From assembly GCF_002127965.1 (NCBI RefSeq), contig NZ_CP018787.1:1302001-1366000 (forward strand): a stretch of 64,000 nucleotides of DNA, written 5' to 3'. The position numbers were made by a program, and so were the translations under genes. Each line of letters opens with the position of its first letter. Positions within the stretch are counted from its first letter, which is position 1. Source of the stretch: Oxalobacter formigenes. GTDB taxonomy: Bacteria; Pseudomonadota; Gammaproteobacteria; Burkholderiales; Burkholderiaceae_D. The notes under the pieces were generated by a model. The model ran no database searches. It saw only the letters and a list, made by a program, of their open reading frames with translations, and had not been told where the DNA came from. Of this stretch, positions 16,016 through 25,290 are shown piece after piece.

Positions 16016-18502
16016 TCATTCCTTTATGCATTCCAGTGGCCCGACTGTCGAGATAGTCCCGTTGGCTTTTTTCCTGTCCACGGAAAATGTGGTATGGCAC
16101 GGCTTGCCATCCGGCAGCGAAACGGAGACGCGATTTTCCGGATCGGCGTCGTCGAACCATGCAAAGCCATCCAGACCGACTGGCGAAATTTTTCCGGAAG
16201 CGAGTCGCGCGACAGAACCGGCGGGCAATGGTTTGTTCTGGCTGTCGACGAGCCGGATTCCGACAGGCAAGGTCTGTTTCACCGGAAAGCGCATGAGATA
16301 GCCGTTGCCGGATTTGACGGCGACGCGTTTTTCGACTTCGGGAACCTGCATGTCCAGCGGAAGGTTCAGGGGATCGATTTCGTATTTCGCTGCGTAATAT
16401 CCCGGTACAGACGGCACCATCAGATGGCCGTCAGGGTCGGTCGTGCCGATCAGGTTGTTTTCGTAACGTACCGGAATGGCAGGTACCCCGTCAGTCGAGA
16501 CGAGAACGAACGAATCCTGCACCATGTTTGTGGCAAAGACAGACTTGTCCATCATGACAAGGGCACCGCTCATTTCTCCCCATGTCGTATTGTTGTTGTC
16601 GGGGCCATAAAATCCGTCACGCATCTGCATCCTGTCGTTTCGCCAGGTCAGGTCGGCCTGCCGGTAGTTGGGGCCGGATGAATCGAAACTGTAGCCCAGA
16701 TTCCACCCGAGGCCACCGTCAGTCGGAACCGTCCGGCTGTAATCGAATCGCTGGGAATAGTCTCCCTGCTGATTGCGCGTCGTCGTAGTGGAAATGGTAT
16801 CCCTGTTTTGTTTTCCGAATGGCAGAATCCACTGGATGAAACCGGACCAGTCGCCGTCGTTACTGGATTTGTTGGCGGAAAGATAAAATGTACCGAAGTT
16901 GCCCGGAGTAATGCTCCATGTCAGGTTGGTCAGACGGGTCGTATTGCCGTCATTGTTTTTGATTGAAAAAATGCCTCCGCTCAGGCTGCCGAAATGCCCA
17001 ATGGGAATGCCGGCCGTGATCTGTACGCTTTGCTGGTAAGGCCGCTGCCAGATTCCGATGGTAGAAAGGTCACGCCAGTTTGGGCTGTATCGGACCCATT
17101 GGGCCGCAGCATTGAAATGCCGGTTGGTATATTGATAACCGCCCGTCATTTGCCGGCCACTCATCCTGTTGCCGGAACTGGCGCTGTACGAGGCATTCGC
17201 CACGCCGAACATCCCAAGCCGTACGGTTGCACCCAATCCGCCGACTGTCAGGGATTTCCCGCCTTCGACGTGCGACCCGACGGTCAGGGCATCCGTCAGC
17301 CCATATCTCAGGCTACCGCTATAAGCCAGTTTGCCGTAATCGAAACTGGCAATGCCATACCGTTGCCGCAAGACCCCGAAACTGGCAGCATAATCCGTGA
17401 GTCCTTTTTTCAGCAGCTCGCCTGTGACGTAGAAGGGCAGTGTGGTCGATACCTGTCGTCCAAGGGCATCGGTCGTCACCACGACCGCTTCGCCTGCTCC
17501 GTTGACGAACGGAGTCGTCGTGACGGAAAAAGGCCCGGGGTTCAACTGGTTGCTTTGTGCGCGGTTTCCATCGAGATACAGGTCTAGCGTTGAGGGAACG
17601 GCTGCCGATCCGGAAAACTGTGGCAGGGGGTAGGTTATGATATCGGGCCGGACACTGAAGTTTTTCGATATCTGGAAACCGCCGATCCGGACGGGATTGT
17701 TCCACGAAAGTCCCCGGGTCACGAGATCGCCGGCTTCATACGTCAGGATGCGGACTTCGTCTGAATAATGCCAGCGGGTGTCGTAACGGATATAGCCGCT
17801 TTGGCTTTCAGAGAGGTTGTCTGAAAAATTATGCCGGTATATGCCGGTGTTGGCGAGTGTGCCGTAAGGGCTGAAAAGCCGCAGTTCGCTCCATGCGTTG
17901 GTATTGCTTCCAGTCTGCTGGTTTTTCTGGACATAGATATCGTAATTGACCAGCATGCCGAGACCGGACTGTGGCGGGTAAAAAGGCCGCTTTTCCCTCA
18001 GGTCCAGTGTCTGTTCCGGGAGACTGTTTACGGGAACATTGATTCGTAATTGCTGGGCAGGACTGTCGTAATGGACTTTGATGCCTTTTGCATCGTCAAG
18101 GGCAATGTCAGTGTCACCGGAGGCGGTCAACTGATGTTGCCAGGGAGAAGATGGAATCCCTGCAGCAGCCAGATCACGTGTATTGACCCAGTACTGCCTG
18201 TTCCTGTAATGGACAGGGGCGACATGGCCGGTCGGCCGTTCATTGGCGACCAGTTCCCGATACAGGTTCATGTCCCGTTCTTTTGTCGTGGCAGAAAGGG
18301 CAGCCCGGTTTTCGGCATGGGCATTTGAAGTCAAAGCGGCCGGCAAGCCCATCAGTAAAAGATGGGATATCAGGATGGACAGGAGGGTACGAGTAACGGT
18401 TTTGCCTGAAACGTCGTCAGATACTGCGCAATATCGGGTTTCCGGTTTTAATGTTGACTGGCACTGTCTCCTTTTAATCGGCTTCTTCGACATTGGCGGC
18501 AT
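16016..18502 (-). CDS. Outer-membrane usher protein of archaic pilus (CsuD-like)
   Basis: An 828-residue outer-membrane usher that accepts chaperone-subunit complexes and threads the growing pilus. After a long signal region ending near SNAHA comes an N-terminal chaperone-docking domain (ELVANERPTGHVAP and YRNRQYWVNTRDLAAAGI). The 24-strand barrel follows, with the plug near VVTTDALGRQVSTTLPFYV, and then two C-terminal domains with VPSVPGYYAAKYEIDPLNLP. The order and the overlap with the chaperone gene by 29 bases are typical of csuC-csuD. A second possible start is the ATG at 18493. It is complete, with no frameshift. Confidence 0.92.
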   Translation of the reverse strand: MPPMSKKPIKRRQCQSTLKPETRYCAVSDDVSGKTVTRTLLSILISHLLLMGLPAALTSNAHAENRAALSATTKERDMNLYRELVANERPTGHVAPVHYRNRQYWVNTRDLAAAGIPSSPWQHQLTASGDTDIALDDAKGIKVHYDSPAQQLRINVPVNSLPEQTLDLREKRPFYPPQSGLGMLVNYDIYVQKNQQTGSNTNAWSELRLFSPYGTLANTGIYRHNFSDNLSESQSGYIRYDTRWHYSDEVRILTYEAGDLVTRGLSWNNPVRIGGFQISKNFSVRPDIITYPLPQFSGSAAVPSTLDLYLDGNRAQSNQLNPGPFSVTTTPFVNGAGEAVVVTTDALGRQVSTTLPFYVTGELLKKGLTDYAASFGVLRQRYGIASFDYGKLAYSGSLRYGLTDALTVGSHVEGGKSLTVGGLGATVRLGMFGVANASYSASSGNRMSGRQMTGGYQYTNRHFNAAAQWVRYSPNWRDLSTIGIWQRPYQQSVQITAGIPIGHFGSLSGGIFSIKNNDGNTTRLTNLTWSITPGNFGTFYLSANKSSNDGDWSGFIQWILPFGKQNRDTISTTTTRNQQGDYSQRFDYSRTVPTDGGLGWNLGYSFDSSGPNYRQADLTWRNDRMQMRDGFYGPDNNNTTWGEMSGALVMMDKSVFATNMVQDSFVLVSTDGVPAIPVRYENNLIGTTDPDGHLMVPSVPGYYAAKYEIDPLNLPLDMQVPEVEKRVAVKSGNGYLMRFPVKQTLPVGIRLVDSQNKPLPAGSVARLASGKISPVGLDGFAWFDDADPENRVSVSLPDGKPCHTTFSVDRKKANGTISTVGPLECIKE

Positions 18503-19283
18503 TTATTCTGACTAATTGTTTGCCGTTGATAATGCCCAGCAGCGTGCTGCCGGAACCCATTTTGGCCGTGACAGGCCAGCTCATCGTTTTGCCCGGCAGG
18601 ATATAACCGGCAGCTCCTCCCGGATCGGTTTTCATTCCGTCCGGCTTCGCAAACGTCAGGTTTCTCAGGTGGACGTGTATCGGCCCCTTGTTGCTGACTT
18701 CGAGTGTTTTCTGTTTCTGGTCGTTTTTGATGCGCCAGGACAGGGAGTTATCGACAATGGCCTTGTCCGCATCGGTTTTCCCGTTACCCTGCATGGACTG
18801 GCTGGAAAGTCCTTCGCCGAAAACAAAAACGGGAATGGAATAGCGCATACGGAATTTGACGCCATTCGTTACCTTCTGCGCTTCAGGCTCGACAGAGGGA
18901 ATCTCATCGAGAATGACACGGTAGGTCAGCTCTTTACCCGGCGGAGCAGGAGTGGTCCGTATCAGCCGGACCAGTTGCCGTTTGCCGGGTTCGATTTGCA
19001 TGATGGGAGGGCTGCCGACGATGTCGTTCTGTTCGGTCAGCTCTTCCTTGCCACCGGTGTGCGACCATGAATACACCCGCATCTGGTAGGTTTGCAGGGT
19101 ATTACCGCGGTTTTCCAGCCACATCGCGGCCGCTTTTTCCTTGCTGTCGATAAAAACATTGGTCGGCCAGATCAATATGGCCGCCGCAGCGGGCAACAGC
19201 CCGGTCAGGAAATAAGCAGCCACAAGCATCAGGAGCCGGGCAACACGGTTCTGTTTACCGTCAAGGTCTGTCAGTCGCATCAT
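18474..19283 (-). CDS. Periplasmic pilus chaperone (CsuC-like)
   Basis: A 269-residue periplasmic chaperone of the PapD/FimC superfamily, archaic branch. The signal peptide covers about residues 1-35 (LMLVAAYFLTGLLPAAAA). The first Ig-like domain begins with ILIWPTNVFID and contains WLENRGNTLQTYQMRVYSW. The subunit-binding edge is near PPIMQIEPGKRQLVRLIR, where the conserved Arg and the RxIR strand cap incoming pilins. The second domain ends at AAGYILPGKTMSWPV. It folds the SCPU pilins encoded beside it and hands them to the usher, whose gene overlaps its 3' end. Confidence 0.92.
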   Translation of the reverse strand: MMRLTDLDGKQNRVARLLMLVAAYFLTGLLPAAAAILIWPTNVFIDSKEKAAAMWLENRGNTLQTYQMRVYSWSHTGGKEELTEQNDIVGSPPIMQIEPGKRQLVRLIRTTPAPPGKELTYRVILDEIPSVEPEAQKVTNGVKFRMRYSIPVFVFGEGLSSQSMQGNGKTDADKAIVDNSLSWRIKNDQKQKTLEVSNKGPIHVHLRNLTFAKPDGMKTDPGGAAGYILPGKTMSWPVTAKMGSGSTLLGIINGKQLVRINAANVEEAD

Positions 19284-19347
19284 GGTCGTCTATCCTGAAA
19301 AAACGGGATGATTTTCAATTTGTATCCCGGTTAAAAATAAAAAGGCT

Positions 19348-19881
19348 TTACCATGACAGCGTGACCACGACTGTATCGGTATAGGTTCCCGGCCTGGCGT
19401 TGCCCGGCAGGGTCAACCTGCCGTATATCGGCAGGGTAATATTGTTGCCTGTCCCGACGCTCGCGATCGTTACGGCCTGATTCAGCCCGATGGCGTTCTG
19501 ATACGCCGCGTCGGAATACAATTGGTAAAGCAGTGTCCCGCCACCCGTTCGGGCAAGCCGCCTGCCGCCGCTGTAATTCTGGCCTCCATCGAGAGACATC
19601 GTGAGACTCATATTGGGAGTGCAATTCAATTGGTAAGAAGCGTTAGCAACGAGCGAGGCATTGACCGTCTGGGTCGAGAGTGTGGATTGCGTGCCGAAAT
19701 TCAGCGTGCCGAATACAGGCGTGCCTGTACTGCCCGATACCAGACAGCCGTTCTGGATGATCGCCTGTACCTGAAACGGACATCCGGAAGGGGAGGAACT
19801 CAGTGTGCAGTCTCCCAGTGCCGGTAACGGTAACAGGCATGCGGCAAGGCATATCGCTGAAAAATCACGGACCCTTCCCAT
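19348..19881 (-). CDS. Minor pilin with spore-coat-U domain (CsuA/CsuB-like)
   Basis: A 177-residue secreted subunit with one SCPU domain. The signal peptide runs to LPALGDC. The mature domain shows the family order: an early GCLVSGSTGTPVFGTLNFG strand with a cysteine, SYQLNCTPNMSLTMSLDGGQ with the partner cysteine, RRLARTGGGTLLYQLYSDAA, and a closing ARPGTYTDTVVVTLSW strand. It lies between the major pilin and the chaperone gene, where Acinetobacter has two minor pilins (CsuA, CsuB); here only one is found. Confidence 0.88.
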   Translation of the reverse strand: MGRVRDFSAICLAACLLPLPALGDCTLSSSPSGCPFQVQAIIQNGCLVSGSTGTPVFGTLNFGTQSTLSTQTVNASLVANASYQLNCTPNMSLTMSLDGGQNYSGGRRLARTGGGTLLYQLYSDAAYQNAIGLNQAVTIASVGTGNNITLPIYGRLTLPGNARPGTYTDTVVVTLSW

Positions 19882-19897
19882 CCTGGCACCGGTTTGG

Positions 19898-20449
19898 TCA
19901 GTAAGTCAGCTGGACGGTCAGGGTGTCGGTATAGTTTCCGGGCGTCAATCCGGAGCCTCCCGATGCCTGTCCATAGATATTGACGGATTCTGCTGTTCCA
20001 TTGTTGGCGCTGGTAAAGAACGCAGTGCCGTTGGTGATTTTGCTGCTGTGGCCGGCATCGGTATATATGTCGTAAGAAACGTATTTGGAACCGTTTGCCA
20101 TGGCATGCAAATGGCCAGACCCGGCATTGGGGTCATTGGTTCCGCTGATGATCGTCAGTGTAGGAGGGGTCGTGGTGGCGCACTGCAGCGAAATCGGGGA
20201 TGAGCCGGAGCCGTTGACCTGTGCCGTCGCCGTCGTGAAAAGGGTCGATTGCGAACCGAAATCAAGCGTTCCCCAGGTTGCACCGGCTACCGGCGCACTT
20301 CCGTTGATTGAACAGGCGCCTGCCAGGGTAATCGTCGCGTTGATGACGCCGTTTACGTTGACTGCCTGTGTCGGGATCGACACACAGAATATGCCCAACA
20401 TACCCAAAACACCCGTCAGCACGGAAGACTTCAGGAATTTGATTTTCAT
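19898..20449 (-). CDS. Major pilin with spore-coat-U domain (CsuA/B-like)
   Basis: A 183-residue secreted subunit, first gene of the pilus operon and so probably the main shaft protein. The ATG at 20449 follows an AAAGGA ribosome site and opens a signal peptide (MKIKFLKSS to PTQA); the in-frame start at 20533 was rejected. The SCPU domain shows GACSINGSAPVAGATWGTLD, a second cysteine in SLQCATTTPPTL, KYVSYDIYTDAGH and the closing GLTPGNYTDTLTVQLTY strand. The order major pilin, minor pilin, chaperone, usher, tip is that of the archaic (sigma-class) systems. The operon is divergent from the Fur-box porin gene. Confidence 0.9.
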   Translation of the reverse strand: MKIKFLKSSVLTGVLGMLGIFCVSIPTQAVNVNGVINATITLAGACSINGSAPVAGATWGTLDFGSQSTLFTTATAQVNGSGSSPISLQCATTTPPTLTIISGTNDPNAGSGHLHAMANGSKYVSYDIYTDAGHSSKITNGTAFFTSANNGTAESVNIYGQASGGSGLTPGNYTDTLTVQLTY

Positions 20450-20683
20450 GATCCGGATCCTTTCCAGAGTTGAGTGATTCATATTCAGGATCGTATCGGT
20501 AATCTTCAAGGGGATATTGTTATTTATCAGCAAGATAGACGGGCTTGTTCAGAAATGTCGAATGCCGGTTCACGTTTTTTCAAGTGACGGAAATCTCATC
20601 ATTAAATCTCTTTTTTTTAACCGTTTTTCTGGCGGTGCCCGTTTTTCTCATGTTGAAAAACCAGACAGAAGAATTTATTGAAT

Positions 20684-20702
20684 GAGAATGATTATTATTT
20701 AC
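20684..20702 (+). promoter_or_regulatory. Fur box before the first porin and feo genes
   Basis: The 19 bases starting GAGAATGATTATTATTT match the Fur consensus GATAATGATAATCATTATC at 14 of 19 positions. The site lies 77 bases before the porin start, so iron-bound Fur should repress the porin and perhaps the feo genes behind it. Confidence 0.75.
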
Positions 20703-20778
20703 ATATGACATTTACAGCCATATAATATTTCCCGCCTGCAGGCATATCGATCTTTAACAATTCATTCAGGGATTACCA

Positions 20779-21846
20779 ATGAAACGAAAACTCATTGTTT
20801 TTGCAGGCATGGGGTTTGCGCTGGGCATCGCTCATGCGCAGACTAATGTCACGATTTACGGGACTGTCGATACGGGATTCATCAAGGAATCGGGAAGCGA
20901 TGTGCGGATGGATGAAAACAACGCGAACGTCATCGGATTCAGGGGTACGGAAGAGCTGGGAAGTGGGTTAAGGGCCACTTTCCAGCTCGAGAGACAGTTT
21001 CAGTTACCGGATGGGACAAACAAGGATACATACAGCCTTGATGATTCCATTTCAAGAGCGTTAGGCAATCGGAGACAGACTATCGACTGGACAGGTGCCG
21101 CCAATGTCGGGCTTGAAGGGAACTGGGGGGCTTTCCGTTTGGGCCGGGTTAATGAAATGTCCGTTGAATATTATACGGACATTGATCCTTTCTTGCAGGG
21201 AACGACCGGTTCTTCGCTGGCAAAGTACAGTTTGCTGCGATCCGAACAGCTTTCCAATACGATCCGCTACGACAGTCCTCTATTCTCCGGCGTTCGCTTC
21301 GGGCTGACGTATACGCTCGGGGCGGACGATCATGACCGTACGATTAGCCGGGATATTTTCAACGACGGTTTCGGTGTTTCGCTCAGGTATGAGAACGGTC
21401 CGCTTTTTCTGACGGGCAATTTCAGCCGGCAGGCCGATTCGGACCGTTCATATGTCTGGAATCTGGGCGGGGCATGGGATTTCGATCCTGTCCGTCTCTC
21501 GCTCGGTTACCAGAAAAGTAATCTGAAGGATCTTTCCGTCCTGAATCTGGATGACATCGATTCGCCGGTCACACAGAAAACATGGCTTCTAGGCCTTCAG
21601 TACAAGGTGGGTGCCGGTACGGTCAATGCCTCTTATAACCGCGCTACCGTGGACGGGACTGTTCACGGAAACGCCAACAAGTACGCACTTGGCTACACTT
21701 ACGACCTGTCGAAACGGACGTCGCTTTATGCGGTCGTTTCGTATCTGGACAGCGACAACGGCTATGTGGCCAGCCTGAACAACGATATGGGAACCGAAAA
21801 CACATCCATTACGGGTGTCCAGTTCGGTATGACTCACAACTTCTGA
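20779..21846 (+). CDS. Trimeric porin, betaproteobacterial OmpC-like, iron-regulated
   Basis: A 355-residue outer-membrane 16-strand porin. The signal peptide ends in IAHAQ and is followed at once by the family's first strand TNVTIYGTVDTGF. Further signatures are GFRGTEELGSGLRATFQLER, the constriction-loop region with NVGLEGNWGAFRLGR, repeated aromatic-ending strands, and the closing GVQFGMTHNF with terminal phenylalanine, the insertion signal. It is very similar along its whole length to the porin at 28238-29317. A Fur box precedes it and feoA follows at 71 bases, so it may help bring ferrous iron across the outer membrane; this role is inference. Confidence 0.92.
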   Translation: MKRKLIVFAGMGFALGIAHAQTNVTIYGTVDTGFIKESGSDVRMDENNANVIGFRGTEELGSGLRATFQLERQFQLPDGTNKDTYSLDDSISRALGNRRQTIDWTGAANVGLEGNWGAFRLGRVNEMSVEYYTDIDPFLQGTTGSSLAKYSLLRSEQLSNTIRYDSPLFSGVRFGLTYTLGADDHDRTISRDIFNDGFGVSLRYENGPLFLTGNFSRQADSDRSYVWNLGGAWDFDPVRLSLGYQKSNLKDLSVLNLDDIDSPVTQKTWLLGLQYKVGAGTVNASYNRATVDGTVHGNANKYALGYTYDLSKRTSLYAVVSYLDSDNGYVASLNNDMGTENTSITGVQFGMTHNF

Positions 21847-21858
21847 TATGGGAGAAAA

Positions 21859-21890
21859 CCGGCAATGACAACCAGGATGGTCATTGCCGG
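21859..21890 (+). other. Hairpin between porin and feoA
   Basis: An 11-bp perfect stem (21859-21869 with 21880-21890) without a T run. It may stabilise or partly end the porin message, letting a smaller amount of transcript continue into feoA. Confidence 0.6.
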
Positions 21891-21917
21891 TCCCTTATCC
21901 GGTTAAATGAAAGGGGG

Positions 21918-22151
21918 ATGCACATGATGCCTTTGGGAATGGCAGGGAAGGGATGTACCTGCATCATCGGCAGAATCGGCGGACGCGAGGAAACGAGGCA
22001 TTATCTTGAAAACCTCGGATTTTGTGTCGGCGAGCCGATAACGGTAATCACTGAAATGAATGGCAGCGTCATCGTGAACATCCGACATTCACGTGTGGCG
22101 CTGGGCAAGGAAATGACGGAAAACATCATGATCAGGGAGATCAGGCAATGA
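21918..22151 (+). CDS. feoA: Ferrous iron transport protein FeoA (first copy)
   Basis: A 77-residue cytoplasmic SH3-like protein that supports FeoB-driven Fe(II) uptake. It has the family pattern: GKGCTCIIGRIGG, a helix with TRHYLENLGFCVGEPITV, and a last strand with NGSVIVNIRHSRVALGKEM. A cysteine pair near the N-terminus is unusual and could bind metal. Its stop overlaps the start of the second feoA in an ATGA arrangement, so the two are translated together. Confidence 0.9.
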   Translation: MHMMPLGMAGKGCTCIIGRIGGREETRHYLENLGFCVGEPITVITEMNGSVIVNIRHSRVALGKEMTENIMIREIRQ

Positions 22152-22369
22152 AAACATTAAAAGATGCGTGTATTGGTGAAGTCGCCATCATTCGCAAAAT
22201 ACACGGGGAAGGCGCAACCAGACGCCGCATGCTGGATATGGGGATGACGAAAGGGACAGCCCTGTCTGTCATGAAAGTCGCTCCATTGGGCGATCCCGTA
22301 GAAGTTCGTGTCCGGAATTCGGAGCTTTCCTTCAGGAAAGCCGATGCGGAACTGATTGAAATCGAATAA
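22148..22369 (+). CDS. feoA: Ferrous iron transport protein FeoA (second copy)
   Basis: A 73-residue SH3-like FeoA with the regular motif order: LKDACIGEVAIIRKIHGEGA, RRRMLDMGMTKGTALSVMKV, then DPVEVRVRNSELSFRKADAE. It diverges considerably from the preceding copy, so the two are old paralogues with possibly distinct roles, not a recent duplication. It overlaps the first copy by four bases and precedes feoB by 63. Confidence 0.93.
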   Translation: MKTLKDACIGEVAIIRKIHGEGATRRRMLDMGMTKGTALSVMKVAPLGDPVEVRVRNSELSFRKADAELIEIE

Positions 22370-22432
22370 AAAACAGGCGGACAGAACGCAAAAAAGTGCT
22401 GTCGGCCAATGAACTGAATTCTGGAATTTATT

Positions 22433-24589
22433 ATGACAATCCGTATTGCACTTGCCGGAAACCCGAATGCGGGCAAGACCACCCTGTTCAATGCCCTGAC
22501 GGGCGCACGCCAGTCAGTCGGCAACTGGCCGGGCGTGACGGTGGAAAAGAAGGAAGGACGGCTGAAAAACCGTCCGGACGTGACGGTGACCGATTTGCCG
22601 GGTATTTATTCGCTGTCGCCTTACTCGCTGGAAGAAATCATCGCACGAAATTATCTTCTGGATGAAAAACCGGACGTTATCCTGAATATCGTGGATGGGA
22701 CGAATCTGGAACGGAACCTGTATCTCACCACGCAACTGCTGGAACTGGGCATTCCCGTTGTCGTTGCCATCAATATGATGGATGTCCTCGCAAAAAGCGG
22801 CGATCTCATCGACACCGACTTGCTGGAAAAAGAACTGGGCTGCGAGGTGACAGGTATCTCGGCGCTCAAAGAAACAGGAGTGGCAGAAGCGGTCGAAAAA
22901 GCGCTGGCCTCCGCACAGGATCCGGATGCCGTTCCGGTCCCGAGACATCGCTTTTCGGGAAGTGTGGAACATGCACTGGCCCATATTGAGGAAGCCGTCC
23001 TTCACGATTTGCCTGAACATGTCCAGCGCGGATTTGCCATCAGGCTTTTCGAGCGCGACGGCGAAACGGCAAAACGGTTGAACCTGTCGGATGAATGGCG
23101 TGCCCATCTGGAACAGGATATAAGGAACTGTGAAGAGGAAATGGACAATGACTGCGAAAGCATCATTGCCACAGAACGTTACAACTGGATCAGCGGCCTC
23201 ATGGAAAAATGCTGCCGTCATATCAGCAACCATCTTTCCGTTTCGGACAGGATCGACGCGATTGTCACCAACCGTTTTCTGGGCTTGCCGATTTTCGCCG
23301 CCATCATGTCCTTCGTCTACTATGTTTCCGTCACATCACTGGGCGGTTTTGTAACGGACTGGACGAATGACGAATTGTTCGGAAAAATCGTTCCGGATGC
23401 TGTCAAGGCAGGGCTTGTTGCCGTGGATTGTGCCGAATGGCTCCAGAATCTGATACTGGACGGGATTATTGCCGGTACCGGTGCCGTTCTCGGGTTCGTT
23501 CCGCAAATCCTTATCCTTTTTGCTTTTCTCGCATTTATGGAATATTGCGGTTACATGGCCCGGATCGCTTTCATACTGGATCGGGTGTTTCACCGGTTCG
23601 GCCTTTCAGGAAAATCCTTCATTTCAATCCTGATCGGAACTGGCTGTGGCGTTCCGGGAATCATGTCCTCTCGCACGATCGAAAACGAACGCGACCGGAA
23701 AATGACCATCATCACCACGACGTTCATTCCATGCAGTGCGAAACTGCCGATCATCGCCCTTTTTTCGGGAGCCTTGTTCGCCGGGGCATGGTGGGTTGCA
23801 CCGGCAGCTTATTTCACGGGAATCGCCGCCATCATTATTTCCGGCATTATCCTGAAAAAGACGCGACTTTTTGCCGGTGATCCTGCGCCTTTCGTCATGG
23901 AGCTTCCTCCTTATCGCTGGCCGACTATCGGCAATATTGTCCGCAGCATGTGGGAACGTGGCTCTTTATTCATCCGCAAGGCGGGCACCATCATCCTGCT
24001 GTCCACCATTTTTGTCTGGTTTGTTTCCAAATACGGTTTTACAGATGGCCATTTCGGAGCGGTTGAAGACATGAACGACGGTCTGATTGCCTGGCTGGGA
24101 AATGCCATTTCGTGGATCTTTTCGCCGCTGGGCTGGGGGGACTGGAAAGCGTCAGTCGCTACGATCACGGGCCTGGTCGCCAAGGAAAACGTCGTCGGTA
24201 CATTCGGAATTCTCTTCGGTTTTGCGGAAGTGGCCGAAGACGGACAGGAAATATGGGGCACCCTTGCCACCCATTTCAGCCTTCTGGCAGCCTGGTCTTT
24301 CCTTGTTTTCAACCTGCTTTGCGCCCCTTGTTTTGCAGCCATCGGTGCCATCCGCCGCGAAATGAACAGCGCGAAATGGACTTTCTTTGCCATCGCCTAC
24401 CAGACCGGCTTTGCATGGTGCACGGCATTGTGCATGTACCAGCTCGGTAACTGGATATTCAACGGGGTTTTCGGTTTCTGGACAGGGGTTGCCATTGCAC
24501 TGGTTCTGGCGGCACTGTACCTGCTTTTCCGGTCATCCCGTGAAAAGAAACGCCTGTCCATGACGGTCTCGAATACGCAAGGAGCATAA
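22433..24589 (+). CDS. feoB: Ferrous iron transporter FeoB
   Basis: A 718-residue inner-membrane Fe(II) transporter. The N-terminal GTPase domain (1-170) has G1 as GNPNAGKTTLFNALTG, G3 as DLPGIYSLSP and the G4-type NMMD; a helical regulatory domain follows. The membrane part starts near residue 275 and has two Gate repeats. The first contains GTGCGVPGIMSSRTI, with the cysteine thought to act in transport, and the second AKENVVGTFGILFG. The segment FIPCSAKLPIIALFSG is a further family hallmark. Length is slightly below the E. coli protein (773). It lies in the order feoA-feoA-feoB plus a Cys-rich partner, downstream of a Fur-box porin. Confidence 0.97.
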   Translation: MTIRIALAGNPNAGKTTLFNALTGARQSVGNWPGVTVEKKEGRLKNRPDVTVTDLPGIYSLSPYSLEEIIARNYLLDEKPDVILNIVDGTNLERNLYLTTQLLELGIPVVVAINMMDVLAKSGDLIDTDLLEKELGCEVTGISALKETGVAEAVEKALASAQDPDAVPVPRHRFSGSVEHALAHIEEAVLHDLPEHVQRGFAIRLFERDGETAKRLNLSDEWRAHLEQDIRNCEEEMDNDCESIIATERYNWISGLMEKCCRHISNHLSVSDRIDAIVTNRFLGLPIFAAIMSFVYYVSVTSLGGFVTDWTNDELFGKIVPDAVKAGLVAVDCAEWLQNLILDGIIAGTGAVLGFVPQILILFAFLAFMEYCGYMARIAFILDRVFHRFGLSGKSFISILIGTGCGVPGIMSSRTIENERDRKMTIITTTFIPCSAKLPIIALFSGALFAGAWWVAPAAYFTGIAAIIISGIILKKTRLFAGDPAPFVMELPPYRWPTIGNIVRSMWERGSLFIRKAGTIILLSTIFVWFVSKYGFTDGHFGAVEDMNDGLIAWLGNAISWIFSPLGWGDWKASVATITGLVAKENVVGTFGILFGFAEVAEDGQEIWGTLATHFSLLAAWSFLVFNLLCAPCFAAIGAIRREMNSAKWTFFAIAYQTGFAWCTALCMYQLGNWIFNGVFGFWTGVAIALVLAALYLLFRSSREKKRLSMTVSNTQGA

Positions 24590-24590
24590 T

Positions 24591-24794
24591 ATGATTGCCA
24601 CCATTCTCATCAGTCTGGCACTGCTGGCCATTGTCGGAAGCATTATTTTCCGGATGATCCGGAAATGGCGCAGCGGACAATCGGTGTCATGCGGCGGAAG
24701 TTGCAGCGGGTGTGGCGGCGATTCCGTCTGTCACCCGAAACATCCAGCCGGACAAGCGATTAACTGGTATCCCCGGCAGAAGCCGGAACCGTGA
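24591..24794 (+). CDS. FeoB-associated Cys-rich membrane protein
   Basis: A 67-residue protein with a single N-terminal membrane segment (IATILISLALLAIVGSIIF) followed by a basic stretch and a cysteine cluster CGGSCSGCGGDSVC. This is the layout of the FeoB-associated Cys-rich family, often found in place of FeoC. The cysteines face the cytoplasm if the N-terminus is outside, and could bind Fe(II) or an Fe-S cluster. It starts one base after the feoB stop, so it is translationally coupled. It is the last gene of the feo operon. Confidence 0.87.
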   Translation: MIATILISLALLAIVGSIIFRMIRKWRSGQSVSCGGSCSGCGGDSVCHPKHPAGQAINWYPRQKPEP

Positions 24795-24875
24795 ATGGCA
24801 AATCCGGAACCCGAATAAGGGGTAGTGATATTTTTTATTTATAAAACCTCGCAAGCTACAGGCACTGTCCTGCTC

Positions 24876-24922
24876 AACTCTCATGTCTGTCGATATTGGC
24901 AGGCATGAGAGTTTTATTTTTG
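24876..24922 (+). terminator. Terminator of the feo operon
   Basis: AACTCTCATG (24876-24885) pairs with CATGAGAGTT (24904-24913) around an 18-base loop that can pair further, followed by a T-rich run. The rest of the 24795-25290 gap shows nothing recognisable. Confidence 0.8.
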
Positions 24923-25290
24923 GCGGAGTGACAGATTGCTGTTTTAATTGGATATGTTTAAAAAACATATTTAGTATCAAATTGATAAACAGGTTTATTC
25001 ATGTCTGTTCTTCGTATGGAAGGCGGCGTTTAAATCCGGAAGACTGCATCGGAAACTGTTTTTATCACGGTTTTTGTCATAGGCGTGCAGTATTGCCGGA
25101 TTTAAATCCATATTGATGATTTTTATCATATTTGCCCTTTTTCCCGGTCTTAAACTCACGCTGAAAAGGGCATCATCCGGTCGTTTCGTAAAGATGAGGT
25201 TCGGCAGGCCTGACAGAAAAAAGGCTTGTATCGGCCAGTCGTGAAACGCTTATGAAGCGTGGCAGGTATTTTTATATGCCGGGGTATTCC

